This document shows, in pieces, positions 36,588-49,085 of a stretch of 64,000 nucleotides of DNA (the first letter of the stretch is position 1; each line of letters begins with the position of its first letter). The position numbers were made by a program, and so were the translations under genes. The notes under the pieces were generated by a model, which saw only the letters and a program-made list of their open reading frames with translations, was not told the DNA's origin and did not search any database. The stretch covers positions 1,074,001-1,138,000 of the forward strand of contig JAQFVV010000003.1 in assembly GCA_028023455.1 (NCBI GenBank), written 5' to 3'. This DNA comes from Epiperipatus broadwayi (taxonomy: Eukaryota; Onychophora; Udeonychophora; Euonychophora; Peripatidae).

Positions 36588-39500
36588 GAGTAGGCTCTAG
36601 ATAGGGATTTTGTGCACAAACTTTCCTGCATCCATTGATTATGATGGCTTGCATTTAGTTACATTACTGTATGAAGTTTGCTACTGTTATTAACAGCCTG
36701 TGTAAACAAATGAAATGATGATCATGTGAAAATTTGGATTTGTGAAATCAGAGCTACTTTGATGCTAAGAATATGCAGAAAAATTAATGAAATTCAGAAC
36801 ATATATTAAAGTTAAATCTCCAAGCATTTTGTATTCCATGTATCATTTATGTTTTGAATTTAGTGGTGAGTGATGTACCTAAATATATTTTAGAATTTGC
36901 TTCATCTTTTAATTTAATCATAAATTCTTCCAAAGTTTTATGATTTTATTCTCAAATCAATTTACAAAATATACAGTCATCCAAAAATGTCAACTATTTG
37001 AATTATAATCATTGTCAAGAATAAATTGTAATTTAAATATAATTCAGGCATAATCTATATGCAGCTCAATATGTAGGGCAGTATATATTACTTGAACTAC
37101 ATATATTTATTATGTAATTTTTGTTTTTTTTAACATCCATATAAAAAATAAAAAGTTTCCTTAATTATCAATGAAAAATATTTCAGAAACGTCCATGTAG
37201 ATATTATTTGAGATCAATTGTATGAGTGTCAATTAAAGACAATGAATATTTAAAAGCTTTACATATGAAGGCTGATACAGGCAGATCATATTCTAAGTGT
37301 AAATTTATTTGCAGTAATATAGTCAATATATTCCTATAAATCAATAGATAGGATCTTCAAAAATTGATACAAGTGCAATAACCATCACTCAGACAATTGA
37401 TATCCAGTATTATCCATACAAAATTATAAGGAATATTTTTTATGACTGCCAAGAATACTTATTTAGCATGAATTAGGATTTACTTAAGTAGCACATTTTT
37501 ATTTTATTTTGAAGATGTATATATTTTAAAAACTTGGATCTTCAGTGTAATTCCTAATTCCCTGTAAAAAGATCCTTCAATTTGGTTGTTAAATATATTG
37601 GATAGTTAAGCTGCTCTAAAAATTATGTTTAGATTTTTTTTATTTTAAATTTAGTGTTTTCATGTAACATTTTATGGATGGATGTTAATATTAGAATCTG
37701 AATGTTATAGAGAATATAAATGTTTTTGAATAGTGAGATTTTGAAAAAATTACCAGCTGAACACTTCACCAGATTTGACAAACTTTTGCTTAAAATATAA
37801 AGGAAAATCAATAGACGAACTAAGTTATTAATATTTGAAATTGATGGTGAGACATGATAACCAAGTGTGAATGAAATGAAAGATTCAATAATCTCAATAC
37901 TTAATATGTTATTGAGAAGCTATTTTGTAAAAGCACATTTTTTAAATAATTGCTAGGTCAATTTTATGATAAATTAAAGATAGCCACAGGTTGAGTTCTC
38001 ATGGAAATAGAAGTCATTCGCTATCAACGGTGACACCTGAACCGCTTTACTTGCAAGTTAATAAGTAGATACCCGTGTGCTGATCGATAAATGATGGATA
38101 AGTAGGTTAAATATTAGATGGTTAAATGGGTTGGCTATAAATTGTAATATGTAAGTCATTAGTTATAGTAAACAGTCTCTATGATCTATTAATTTGAAAA
38201 TCGAAACATTTATTATCTGGACTTTTTACATAGTGTATATATATTAGCATTTATTTTATTAAGATTTCCGATTTTTTTAAAAAGATAATTAGCTGGTTTT
38301 TCACTATCATTTATAAGAGAAATCTATAGGGATTCTAACCAGGATATGTATTCTGCCATTGTGTACAGTCAATAATTATATTTAAAAAAAATCAAATTTT
38401 TATTTTATAAAATAAATACTTGCTGGAATAAAGTATTATTATTACAATATCTAAGTTAAGTACTGTAAGTTTAATTATAAAGTTCATCCCCCCTCCCCAT
38501 CTTTTCTTCACCTTTTTGTGTTGTAGGCTATCGTTGAGATTTTAAAAATCTATTTTTTCGCTTAAAGCCTTTCTTTTCTTTTTCTCTGAACTGAATGAAA
38601 AGGATGTGAAATTTGATTGGTAGATAAATTAGACGACCTGCGGACATTTGCTAAAGTTCTTTACTGCCTGAGTATAATTATTATTTAAATGCTACCTTTT
38701 TTTTTTTTCAACTTCCTTTTCTAAGCACAAAGCCAGTCGCAGCCTGTTATTATTATCAACTGATGACTCACTCAGAAATGTGGTCAGTTTTAACCTCAAA
38801 GTTCCTTCTTTGAAATTAATGAATCATTAACATATAATGGAGAAATTCTATAAGTTAACGCAGGGACAGAAGAGTTAGAACTAATTACTTCGGTGGCTAA
38901 AACTATTTATTAAATATAGTACTAAGTATTGGTAAAAGACGTGGATTAGCTTCTAATATAAAAAACCGTTTAACCCCTGATCTTATAGGACAATATTTAT
39001 ATGTACATTACGTATGAATAACAATACTTTGATGGTTTTCTGTACCTATGTGAGAATATATTTCAAATAAATACGTGATATTTTTTTTTAAAAAAATATC
39101 AATTATTTATGAATTATATTAAAATATGTTTTGTAATCTTTAGAAAAGCAAATTTTTGTTAATGCAAATAATTTGCTATTAGAGGATATTATGATCAGGC
39201 AATGACAGATACATTGATCATCATCACTTTCCTTCTTAAAAAAATATTAGACCATCTTTCAAGATGGGTTATAAAATAAGAACTCGATATTATTTTGTGC
39301 TATTTATTAATAAAAGAAAATTATAATGAGTAAATGTATGTGTGTATTGCTTATAGAGAGATGAATAAAATGACTGGAATCTTCATGGCCCTGTTTGTAT
39401 TTTACCTGTGAATGAATTATAGAATATTTGATGAGCAGAACTTCTTAAACTGTTTTCCGTAGTGATTTTTTTTTTTTTAAAAATAAAGATAAATATAATA

Positions 39501-39812
39501 GGTAATCTATGGTTAGTTGCTCGTGAGGTCATCATTTGTTCAGGTATCCAAATTGCAGATTATGAACGGCAATCTAATCATTTTATCAACTGACATTTCT
39601 TTTTTTAAACAAAAAAGTTCAGCTAATAACTAATCCACGAACATTTGCTCGTGAGTCACCGTACTTCCACTGTTGCAAGCAGCACAGTTTTAGTTTTTCC
39701 TGGCATATGATTCAAAACAAATTTATTTTTAAAGTTCGGTTAAGATTGTGACATGTGTAATAGATGATATCCTTGAGTACAAATTAAATGCAAAACTGCA
39801 GTAGTCCATATC

Positions 39813-39920
39813 TGTTAAAAAAGGAAAAATTCTCCATACAGTAGGTCCTTCTGGCATCCATTGATTACTATTGCTTGCACTGAGTGACACTACTATATGG
39901 AGAGGTTTGCCTGTTTTAAC
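39813..39920 (+). mobile_element. Family I fragment, small foldback
   Basis: An antisense end (gttaaaaaaggaaaaattct then ccatacagtag) joins directly to the sense 3' part (ttctggcatccattgattac ... ctgttttaac). The ribozyme region is absent. The layout, inverted end plus truncated direct copy, is the same as at 1973-2156 and 12311-12685. Confidence 0.75.
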
Positions 39921-40878
39921 TTTATTAATCTTAGCTTAGTATTTACCCTCTCTTCTCCCAATCCAAATTTTTTGCTCATGGGTAATTTGCTCATATTTTA
40001 TCAACTTCATTTTTCTAAAGCTTTGTTCCAACAAATATTAACCCATTTCTTATTTTAAAAAATCTCTGAGGGAATATGAATAGAGGATGCGTTCTCTTTC
40101 AACATTCAGGGATGGCCTAATAAATACAAATCCAGTAATAACTGAATCAGATAATTCAAAGTAGGCATAACAAGTATAACAGCATCATCAGATTTTTAAG
40201 ATCAGTTCTATTCATTCTAGCATAAGACTTAGTAATCAATGGACAATAGATGATAGATCATATAATGTTAAAATATATTTACAGACTAGTTTCTGCTTTT
40301 GCTTTCTTTTGTAAGGAGGTAGGATTCAATATGGGACTCAATATACATTCATTTCGCAGCCATCTTTTTATTCCTATATATTTTTGAAAGTAATATTCTG
40401 AAATTAGAAAAAAAAAATTGAATACAAGTCAATGACTTGAAAAGTTATAAAGTTCTGGTAAAAACAAATTAAAGAGAATTTCTCTTGAAAACATATGAGT
40501 AAGTTGAGAAAGTCACATGATGTCATTGTTGGTATTAGATTTCCTAGCCAATAATAGAAGGAGCATTTCTAAAATCTACATAAACTGACCAGACCAGATC
40601 TATTTGCCTATTTAGTTCTAGACCAAAGAAGTTTAAAAGGGTTACAACTTGCATGCCTGCCTTAGTTCCTGCTTTATCCTTAAATTTTTACTGACAAAGG
40701 CAAAATGAAGAAACCAGTCTAGGGATGTGGATATTATTGCACTTTATCATGGTTTTCACTAATTATTCAGGCTTATAGTAGATTGCTTTAAAATAAGATG
40801 TAGATAATTGTTTTTTATATGAATAAGTTGAGAATGAATGTCATGTGATGTTATTTTCATGTTATTTATGCTATTCTT

Positions 40879-41006
40879 TAATAGTTAAACAGCATTAAGC
40901 TGTTGCACATGCGCTTTGCAGATTTTAACTATAAATGACTGAATACTAACACTTCAAACACATGATAAAGTCTTTAGGAAAAGATAGAATGGCCATCTAT
41001 CTTTTC
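40879..41006 (+). repeat. Direct copy of one arm of the 41-kb palindrome
   Basis: From taatagttaaacagcattaa to tggccatctatcttttc this matches the left arm 41214-41340 almost base for base, including aacacttcaaacacatgata. The two copies are about 210 bp apart. The match stops soon after the palindrome centre, so this copy is a half element. Confidence 0.85.
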
Positions 41007-41170
41007 GAACCCAAATGCTTTTGTATAGGCAAATCATAAGTGTCTGAAAGTGAAAGCTTGAAGATATTAAATAATCACTTTAAATTACTTTTACATGATT
41101 GAATGAATGACGCTGGTGAAAATTACTAAAATTTACGATACATCATTCTTATTTAAAATTAAATGTATGT

Positions 41171-41483
41171 AAATAAATCAATTATTTTATATAGCGCAAT
41201 GTTTTATAAACTGTAATAGTTAAACAGCATTAAGCTGTTACACATGCGCTTTGCAGATTTTAACTATAAATGACTGAATACTAACACTTCAAACACATGA
41301 TAAATTCTTTAGGAAAAGATAGATGGCCATTCTATCTTTTTCTAAAGACTTTATCATGTGTTTGAAGTGTTATTATTCAGTCATTTATAGTTAAAATCTG
41401 CAAAGCGCATGTGCAACAGCTTAATGCTGCTTAATTATTACAGTTTATAAAACATCGCTCTATATAAAATAATTGATTTATTT
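41171..41483. repeat. 313-bp near-perfect palindrome (foldback element)
   Basis: Arms of about 156 bp meet at atggccat (41323-41330, centre between 41326 and 41327) with essentially no spacer. The outer ends are aaataaatcaattatttt at 41171 and aaaataattgatttattt ending 41483. The arms differ at only about ten positions, so the element inserted or rearranged fairly recently. No ORF. Related pieces lie at 40879-41006 and 10011-10098. I see no convincing target duplication. Confidence 0.9.
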
Positions 41484-44344
41484 ATGCTATTTTTGAAAAT
41501 TAAAATTGTTATATAAAACATTGGATAGACGATGAGGAAAACGTATTTTGCAAAGTGTTGGTTGTGATGTACACATGTACAATAATGATTAGGGAAGAAA
41601 ATACCATGCACAGTTGTCTGAAATAGTTTCTCAGCAACATGTTTCCTTTAATAATTGTCAGATGTAAATTTTTTCAATAGATATGAAAAATATAAACATT
41701 AATTCACCTAATTGGTTTATCTGCAGTTATTTACTGTTCAATTTTAACATCTGTTAGACCAATTTCTATTAAATATTTATTTGGAAAACTGAGTGGTTTT
41801 TTTTTGGATAGACACTTGCAGCTCAAATATAGTATTTTATCGTAGTGAGAGAACTTACTATATTAAGTGAGATATAGTCTTCTTTTGAGTGTGTCACAAA
41901 ATTACTGGAAATCCTTTTACACAGATGCTTTGTAATATTCTAAGTTCATTCAACTGGATTTTTAGTTTACTGGATATGTTTATAATTGTAAGAGATCTCA
42001 TTGGATAGTGCATAGAAAATAGATAAACTGCAGCAAAAAAGTTTTATGGAAAACTTGAGAATTGTTTTTATGAAATAAATAAACTCTATGTATGTTGTAA
42101 GGTTTACCTCAAAAATATTCTAAAGAAGGGTATTATTAATTACTTTTACTGGAAAGATATAGCTTAGATATGACCACTAATTTACAGTTCACACAGAAAT
42201 TTACATATGAGCTCAAATGTGACATAAAATTTTTACAACATTATTCAATTTTTATAATAATAAAAAAAAGTATAGTATGATATAGATAAAGAATAATTAC
42301 AATTTTTTTAAAATAATATGATCATGTACTATATAAAAAAAACCTTTAAAGGTTAAATATTCCTTACTTTAATGAGATTTCTGAATAAGTTTTGCTTTTG
42401 ACAAATTTTATTAAAAATAGCACAACATTTTTCAAGTTTTAATCAGTCAGATCTGATCTTCATTTTTTTAATTTTTTTTTATCAATTTCATGAATGAAAA
42501 TAATTTTTATAAATAACAAAATGCAAAGCTTATAAAGAATAAATAATTTCAAAATGAAAATTAAAAACAGTTTAATTTATTTTAGCCATATCAAAATTTG
42601 ACTTTTTTTTTTTTGGTTTAATTAATTGAATATGATTTTTGTTATATATATATTTGCCAGTTATTAATGAAAATTATTTTTTGATTACAGTATTATTTTA
42701 TAAAATTTGGGTTTACTTTTTATTTTTTAATCTAATTTAGTCCCACAACAATCACATTTAGTATATTGATTATAGATTAGCTGTCCCTGATACATTTGAC
42801 AAAGTATAGAACTAACTATGCTTAAGTAGAGCATGGAAATTTTCCATAAAGAAAATTTTTCTGCAGAAAATATTATAAAATAGGATTACAAGATATAAAT
42901 AGGCTAAAAGAGTAAAATTTGATGTATGTGGACATATTTGCATTTCAGGAAATAACTTTACTAGTCTTTGGAAAATTTATATTTAAGTTTTGAATTTGAA
43001 AATGCTATCTGGTATAATCTAAGAGGTAAATTTTAGATTATGGGCATTGAAATAGGTTTTTTGATTCACAATAAATTCCAGGGATCATCTACATTTTTTG
43101 AAGTTTAAAAAAGAATTTGAAGTTTTTCTTTGCATTCTTGCTAAGTTATCCAATAGATTTTATATACTAACAAGACTGAACCCAGCTTATAGAAAGGTTG
43201 TGGTTTTTGTAAGTTTTTTTTTAATTAGTTGCTTTAATAAATTTCAGTCATGCATGGTATTACTGTGGAACCATGAAGAAAACAATGTCAAACTACATGA
43301 CTTAATTATATGCAACCAAAACAAAATATAAATATGGTATCATAGCATCTATTTTTTACTATCACTAAATATCACATTTCAAACATGAAATCATATTTTC
43401 TTTGTGATTTAAATACTATACTTATTTAGTTCTGTACTATAGTAAAAATCACATAGACTGATTTTTTTCTGAGTATTATTTCCTTCAAAAAGTTTTATTC
43501 TGTATGTCTTTTGTAAAATACCACATTTTTTTTAAATGTCCCCGATCTATGGAAATGTCATTGTTTTTGTAATAGTTTTTTTTTTTGTAATTGGTTGCTT
43601 CAATAATTTTTTTTTTGTTTTGTCGAATTACTTGCAGACAAATGTATCTAGCTTATTAATGGCAGAATTATTTCCTTTCCATAAAATATGCTTCATAATT
43701 AAAATTACTAGGATTATTAAATATAAAGCTTGGAATTACTTCATTTGCATAAAATGTTTGTAATATAAATTACAGTCTAGTTAGGCATAGTTATTTATTT
43801 ATAAAAACAAATTTAAAGATTTTTTTTCTTTTTGATTTTGTAATTGTGAATTTGTCACGATTTCGGGCAAACATAATAATTTTTTAATTGGTTGGGAACA
43901 TGACAGTCTTACGGACAAACACATATACATTCATATGGATTTTATATTATAGATAATGGTAAATATTTATAATTGTGAAATGCAGAATGCAAACTTTAAA
44001 TAGAACTAATGGGCACTAGATGCTAATGAAATCAAGAATACTCATGATTAGTTTTTAGATAGATATTTTTTTTATTACTCCTCCATTAGCCACTTTATAT
44101 ATATATATATGTTGTGTGATTTAAGCTAATAGTTTGCAATTTTTAAACACCATGAAATGTTTGAATCAAGTATGTTTGCTTGTAGAATCATGACATTGAT
44201 TTATGCTATTTAGTGTCCATTGATTGCATTGTAATTTTTAGAGTTATAGAGAAATTTTACTACTGTCTGACAAATGTAAGTTGAGAAAATCAGTATGCTA
44301 CTGGTAAAAAATACAGGCTTATTATATACCTGTATCAATATATG

Positions 44345-44660
44345 TAATATATAGGGTATATTAGCACAGACTTTCACACGACCTACCACTCTCCACACTA
44401 TCTCATAACCCTAATACACTTGAACGCATATATGTTGAAAAGATAAATAAATCCCAATATACATATTTCGTGCTAAACCAGCATTCATTTCAGAATATCA
44501 TCTCTACACATATATGCAATAAGTCCTCAGATATATATTAAGATAGCCAATCTTCATACTTTAATGGACAGGCTTCAATCCATTCCACATTCCAACTCTT
44601 CAACAGTCCATCCAATTGAAAATCTGATGATGGAACGATCACAGGTCACCTTGAGGCCGA
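44345..44660 (-). mobile_element. Family II element, single arm
   Basis: Matches one arm of 26440-27138 over its length: cacagactttcacacgac, actatctcataa, aaaagataaataaatc, cgtgctaaaccagcattcat, tatattaagatagc, ctttaatggacaggc, ccaactcttcaacagtcc, aaaatctgatgatgga. The ribozyme-like motif on the minus strand (about 44454-44494) keeps GAAA and the AGCAC side but has CTGAAATGA instead of CTGATGA and lacks the CCAA strand. No mirrored arm is present here. Confidence 0.8.
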
Positions 44661-46919
44661 GATTCTTGTCACACCCATATTGACCTAAAGTCAAATATAT
44701 TATTACTAAGGTTTCAACATTTTTTTTTTTTACAAGATTCATAATCAAGATAGAAATATGAAATTTTGTGATATAAAAATTCAAGGTGAAGAGCAAATAG
44801 TTCATCATTTCGTTAGTTTACTTCAGAATGTGAACAGTAAGCAAACGGAAAAATAGAATTGATCTGTTGTGCTTTACACTCAAACATTATTTGATTTCCT
44901 GAGCAACTGAATACTTGCAAATTTAAATAAATTGCTAATATTTTGCTTATATATATATATATTTAATTGGTCGTGCTCTGCTTATCGTATTTGTGCTTGA
45001 ATATCACAATCTTCTGAAAAACTGATCATGCATTCATAATAATAAAAATAAAGTACATAATGAAATATCATAATCATATCATTATAAAAAACATTTGTTT
45101 GTTACTTTTAAGTAAAAATTATTTGAAATGTTTATATATAATGCGTCTATATCCATATATAGAATAGAAGCTTAAAAGCTTATTTATATATATCTGAGTC
45201 ATGTTTCACACTGCATATAAATACATACACCTACAATTGTAAATAATTAGTTCAAGCGTGAACATACATTCAAGTTAAAAAATTGAGGTGAGAAGGCTAT
45301 TAGTGTAGATAACCATTAGGTAATAAATCACTTTTACACTTGTCTTTAATTCTTTTCACTTTTCAAAAGATGTCCTTTTTTATTAAGCCACCAGTATAGA
45401 AGTCATACTAAGTTATTCGTAAAAGCATTCAAGCGCAAGTCTCCCCCCCCCCTTCACACTTGACCAGAATTTAAACACGAAATAATAAGGAGGTTAAAAT
45501 ACTAAAAAAATCAAGCCACCAATGTTGTTGCTGTCATAATATATATATAAAAATCCGACATAAATATAACCTATTAATAAAATATATTCAAGTCAAACAA
45601 TTAAAAATATATCCATGTCATATTTAGGAGGGCAAAAAAAATCATTTTAAACAATTAAATATTACAAAGGAAGAAAGTCATTAGGCAAAGATAATTTTCA
45701 ATCAGGTAGCAGAACCGTTGAATATAATTGTGTAATAGATTTGCACAACTAAGAATGTTGAGAAAAAGTTAAACTATTGGGATAATTATTTTTAATAGAA
45801 AGCAAAATAACTTGAGAAATAGTCAGTACAAATATATCTGAAAGAAATAAAATGACCAGCAATAAAATGATTGTGCAAGAAGTGAAGATTAAAGTAAGAA
45901 ATGAATTATTCATTAGTTGAAACATTTGACTTTAAAATACAATATGGTTATACCGAGCAACCATTATTATATCAATTTATTTTTGGAGCATGTTCATTGT
46001 TAGACAAGTGTTAAATCAATAAACTTGCAGTCTAATAGATTACTTAATACAACCACAGTATATTAAAAGCAAAATAATATTTTGTTTTCTATTCATAAGC
46101 TTTATACATATCTGCTGAAAGCCATAATTCATTAGGGTAATGTGTCCAAATGGTAATACCTAAACATAATTAATAATTTAATCATTGCTTATTACCTTCT
46201 AAGTATACTATTTTAATAATTGTTACATTTATATTATAAACTTGGCCCCTCATATTTTACAGTGCATCATACACACACATATATATATATTAGAGAAAGG
46301 AGGGATATACCTCACTGTTGAGCTCTAAAACGTCAGTGATATATAAATGGAATTTTTTTTTTTCACTTTAAAAAATATATATAACTACAATTCAGAAATT
46401 TAAATTTGATCTACTTTTGATACATTATATTGTTTCAAAATAAAAATTTGAAACAGTAAATACATTCAATTATAATACTAATTTTTTGCTCATATTTATA
46501 AAAGAAAAAATAATGTGGAAGAAAGTTTTAAGAATATTGTGAATAATTTATATTTTTCCAATGAGAAAGAGTTATTATATTAGCTTCCAAGTCATATTAA
46601 TTTTTTTAATATGCACATACATCTATATTATTTAATATCTAAGTTGTTAAAAGTAATATTATTTACTTCTTATTTTTTATTATTATTACCTGGCAGCAGC
46701 CATATTAAATGATGAACTTCCTATGAACATCCCGAGCAATAAAGCCAGTTGATTTATTTATTTTATGATAATGATCCCAGTTGTATTAATAATATAAACT
46801 TAGAAAGCAATCACAAATAAATTCTCTATTCTATATCGTAAACCTTGTTGGGGCAGACATAATACTATTGATATAATTAATTGTCAGGAGTCAGGTAAAT
46901 GTTACAGCTCCTGATATTC

Positions 46920-46975
46920 TTGCCTCTACTACTACTGCTATTGCTACTACTATTATGCTATTGCTACAACTACTG
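46920..46975 (+). repeat. CTA-rich trinucleotide tract
   Basis: An imperfect run of ctactactactgctattgc type triplets, about 55 bp, inside the long intron. A decayed microsatellite. Confidence 0.75.
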
Positions 46976-47284
46976 CAAATGAATTTTGTTAATGGGTATC
47001 ATTTTTAATACCAACTTTTTATTGAAGATCATATCTATGATATACAAGATAACATTTATACAATTTTCTTTTTTAAAAAATAATGTTATTTTCATTTCTT
47101 AGCAGCATTCAATTTTCTCTTTAAGTAGATACGTCTTAGAATTTTTTATGCAATGTAAATTTGTCTGGGGTTTAGTGGTAGCCATCCACTAACTCTAAAC
47201 AATAAATGGACTTTTTTTTCTCTTGATACAAATCAGTTTTTTGCTCATTTTCAGAATATTTCCAAGAACTATTTTTTTCATCAT

Positions 47285-47400
47285 TCCCCAGATCCATCTA
47301 GTGTAAGTTTGAATAATTACTGGACACTAGATGTCAGTATTGTAACATTCATGTCTCAGACCAGTTTCAGTATTGTGGTTTTCATCGGTGAGGGTTTAGA
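47285..47400 (-). mobile_element. Family I-related repeat with hammerhead-like remnant
   Basis: On the minus strand it reads CCTCA, CCGATGA (one core change), aaaccacaatact, GAAA, CTG, GTC, TGAG, followed by a block related to the family I 'attgattactc' segment (47288-47335). The order of ribozyme region then body is the same as in family I, with considerable divergence. It therefore seems an older relative rather than a chance match. Confidence 0.5.
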
Positions 47401-48729
47401 ACTCAAAATAAAACATGAATTTATACATCTAGTGACTACTTTTAACTTCTTTATACTTCTTCAAGCTAGTAATCTGAAAATTTAAAAAATTCTCACCTGC
47501 TCATTTAGTCACATCTGATACCAGGTCAGCAACTATATATTTTAATGACCTCAGATTTATGTAAACTATATGCCTGGATTTTATTCTTTATTTTGAATTT
47601 TAAGTCCTCACTTGGTAAATTAAAACATGAATATATCTAACTATACCAACATTTAGTTTTTATTGATTACTCAAACATGCATTAGGTGGCTCTGGTTAGA
47701 ATGAAGAAACTTGCTGTTAAAAGCATATGTTAAGCAGAGAAAGTAATGTGATGTTATGTTGACCTAGTCTATATTCCACTGAGCTGTAACTTCAGGACTA
47801 AATATAATTTATTGTCTAAGTTGTAAAAATAATAAAAAGAGCCATGTGAAGTGAATGTTAGTGCATTCGCCTATTGTGTCATTGCTCTAGAATATTTTTT
47901 TCACAGTCAATTCACCAAAACATATAATTTAGATAAAATATTTAGAAATTTTTAGTTGGGATATATTTTTTGCATTATCTTAGCCGGAGTAGATCGAAAT
48001 TTTTTAAAATTTATATAATCATAGCAATCTTATGTCCCACGCTGGTCAATATATATATACTGTTATAATAATGCTTTAATTGATTATTGTAAGAAATGAT
48101 TCAATTATATTACTAATACAAAATTTCTAAAATGTGGAACTTTGATATGTGCCACGTAATACTAATAGTGGCCATTATTTTTACTTTTTATATAAATAAC
48201 TTCATTATATATTGATACAAATACATTAAAACATTGCTACTAAAAGATTTATCATTAGTAATTGAAAACATTTATTAAAAGCTTTGCTTGTCAAAAAATA
48301 TGCTGATTTTATTAAGTGAAATTTACATACATACAAGAAAGTTTGAATAAAATTCATATTAGACGGTAACATTTCTACTGATTGTTCAAAAGTACAGTAA
48401 TAAACATTTGTAAAATGTTGATATATTAATAACAAGATTATAATAGTTATTTATAAATTTAATTCATCAGATAACTTTTTTGCGTATCCAATTTAACTCA
48501 ATGATTAGAAGGGCAGGCATAAGAACTGAAGTTTTCTAGATTGTCTTGCAGCTTAGGAAAGTAAAAATGAAAAATTTATAACTGTTAGTTAAGTGCAATT
48601 GTTGTGCATAGCCTATCATTTGATATATTTGAATATCATATGACTTTCTGAGCAATAAAACAATAATTCTAATTTTTTATAGAAAATTAATTCACTGATA
48701 ATTTCTATCTTTCTTATGTTTTATTCTAG

Positions 48730-48831
48730 GATAGACAAACTTTCCGTAGAATTCTCATGAAGAATGCCTTCAAAAAACGGAAAATGTACGAAGCCTTTCT
48801 TGAAAATGTGCCAATACTGAAGACTCTGAAT
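48730..48831 (+). CDS. Pka-R2: PKA type II regulatory subunit, end of CNB-A and inter-domain helix
   Basis: 102-bp, phase-0 exon (acceptor ttattctag, donor gtaagtta) encoding 34 residues, beginning [19 protein letters not shown] and ending VPILKTLN. This is the B/C helix region that links CNB-A to CNB-B and moves when the catalytic subunit is released. It follows the exon at 18641 exactly (LWAM then DRQTF). The next expected residues, the start of CNB-B, are not encoded anywhere to the right in this window, so the gene continues beyond 64000. Confidence 0.96.
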
Positions 48832-48860
48832 GTAAGTTATTAAATTGTATTTTATTTCTC

Positions 48861-49085
48861 TTCCCTTATCTATTTATCTATCTAACAGTCTATTTATTCT
48901 TTATTTTTCCTTCTTTCCATAGATCCATCCGCTCATTTATCTATTTAGCTATATTTATTCATCCATCCATCCATCCTTTACCATTCATTATCCATCAATA
49001 ATTGTTCTATTCTTTTATCCTTCTATATATTTATCTATCTATATCTCTATGTTTCTGTCCATTTATTTTTTTCTATATGTATATA
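48861..49085 (+). repeat. Decayed tetranucleotide microsatellite
   Basis: Short runs of tatc/atct, catc (catccatccatccatcc at 48960-48976) and related tetramers over about 220 bp, starting 30 bp after the exon's splice donor. Typical replication-slippage sequence. Confidence 0.75.

Larger units (their letters stand above)
35840..36730 (+). mobile_element. Family I ribozyme-bearing element, inverted part plus tandem dimer
   Basis: From left to right: an antisense partial unit (about 35840-36075, including an antisense motif at 35940-35990), then a sense stretch with a first hammerhead-like motif (36103-36157), a full 428-bp unit to the second motif (about 36533-36587), and the start of another unit ending atcatgtg near 36728. 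The unit period is measured between equivalent cleavage positions (after 36145 and after 36573). Besides the ribozyme region each unit holds the 'ccattgattat-atggcttgcatttag' block and a spacer (36305-36480) that appears antisense at 53520-53640. No protein frame; the 95-codon frame at 36211-36498 overlaps the spacer by chance. Confidence 0.8.
18795..48729 (+). other. PKA-RII intron, 29,935 bp
   Basis: GT-AG intron between the exons at 18641 and 48730. Recognised contents are listed separately: foldbacks at 19559-19707, 20210-20550, 26440-27138, 35840-36730 and 41171-41483, a LINE endonuclease fragment at 21000-22390, a PBS-like tandem array at 25640-25985 and a hAT MITE at 27355-27722. I see nothing definite in 22400-25600 (very AT-rich, many short near-repeats), 28200-35800 (scattered SINE-like words near 29880-30110 and 30780-30880), 36750-39800 and 41500-44340. 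The stretch 44660-48700 holds only dinucleotide tracts, a CTA-rich tract at 46920-46975 and a repeat at about 47285-47400. Confidence 0.85.

Noticed and set aside
40912-40970. Hammerhead-like text in the 41-kb palindrome family (ctgaatac ... caaac ... gtc)
   Set aside because: CTGANGA is broken in all copies seen, no helix II forms between the boxes and helix I does not pair.
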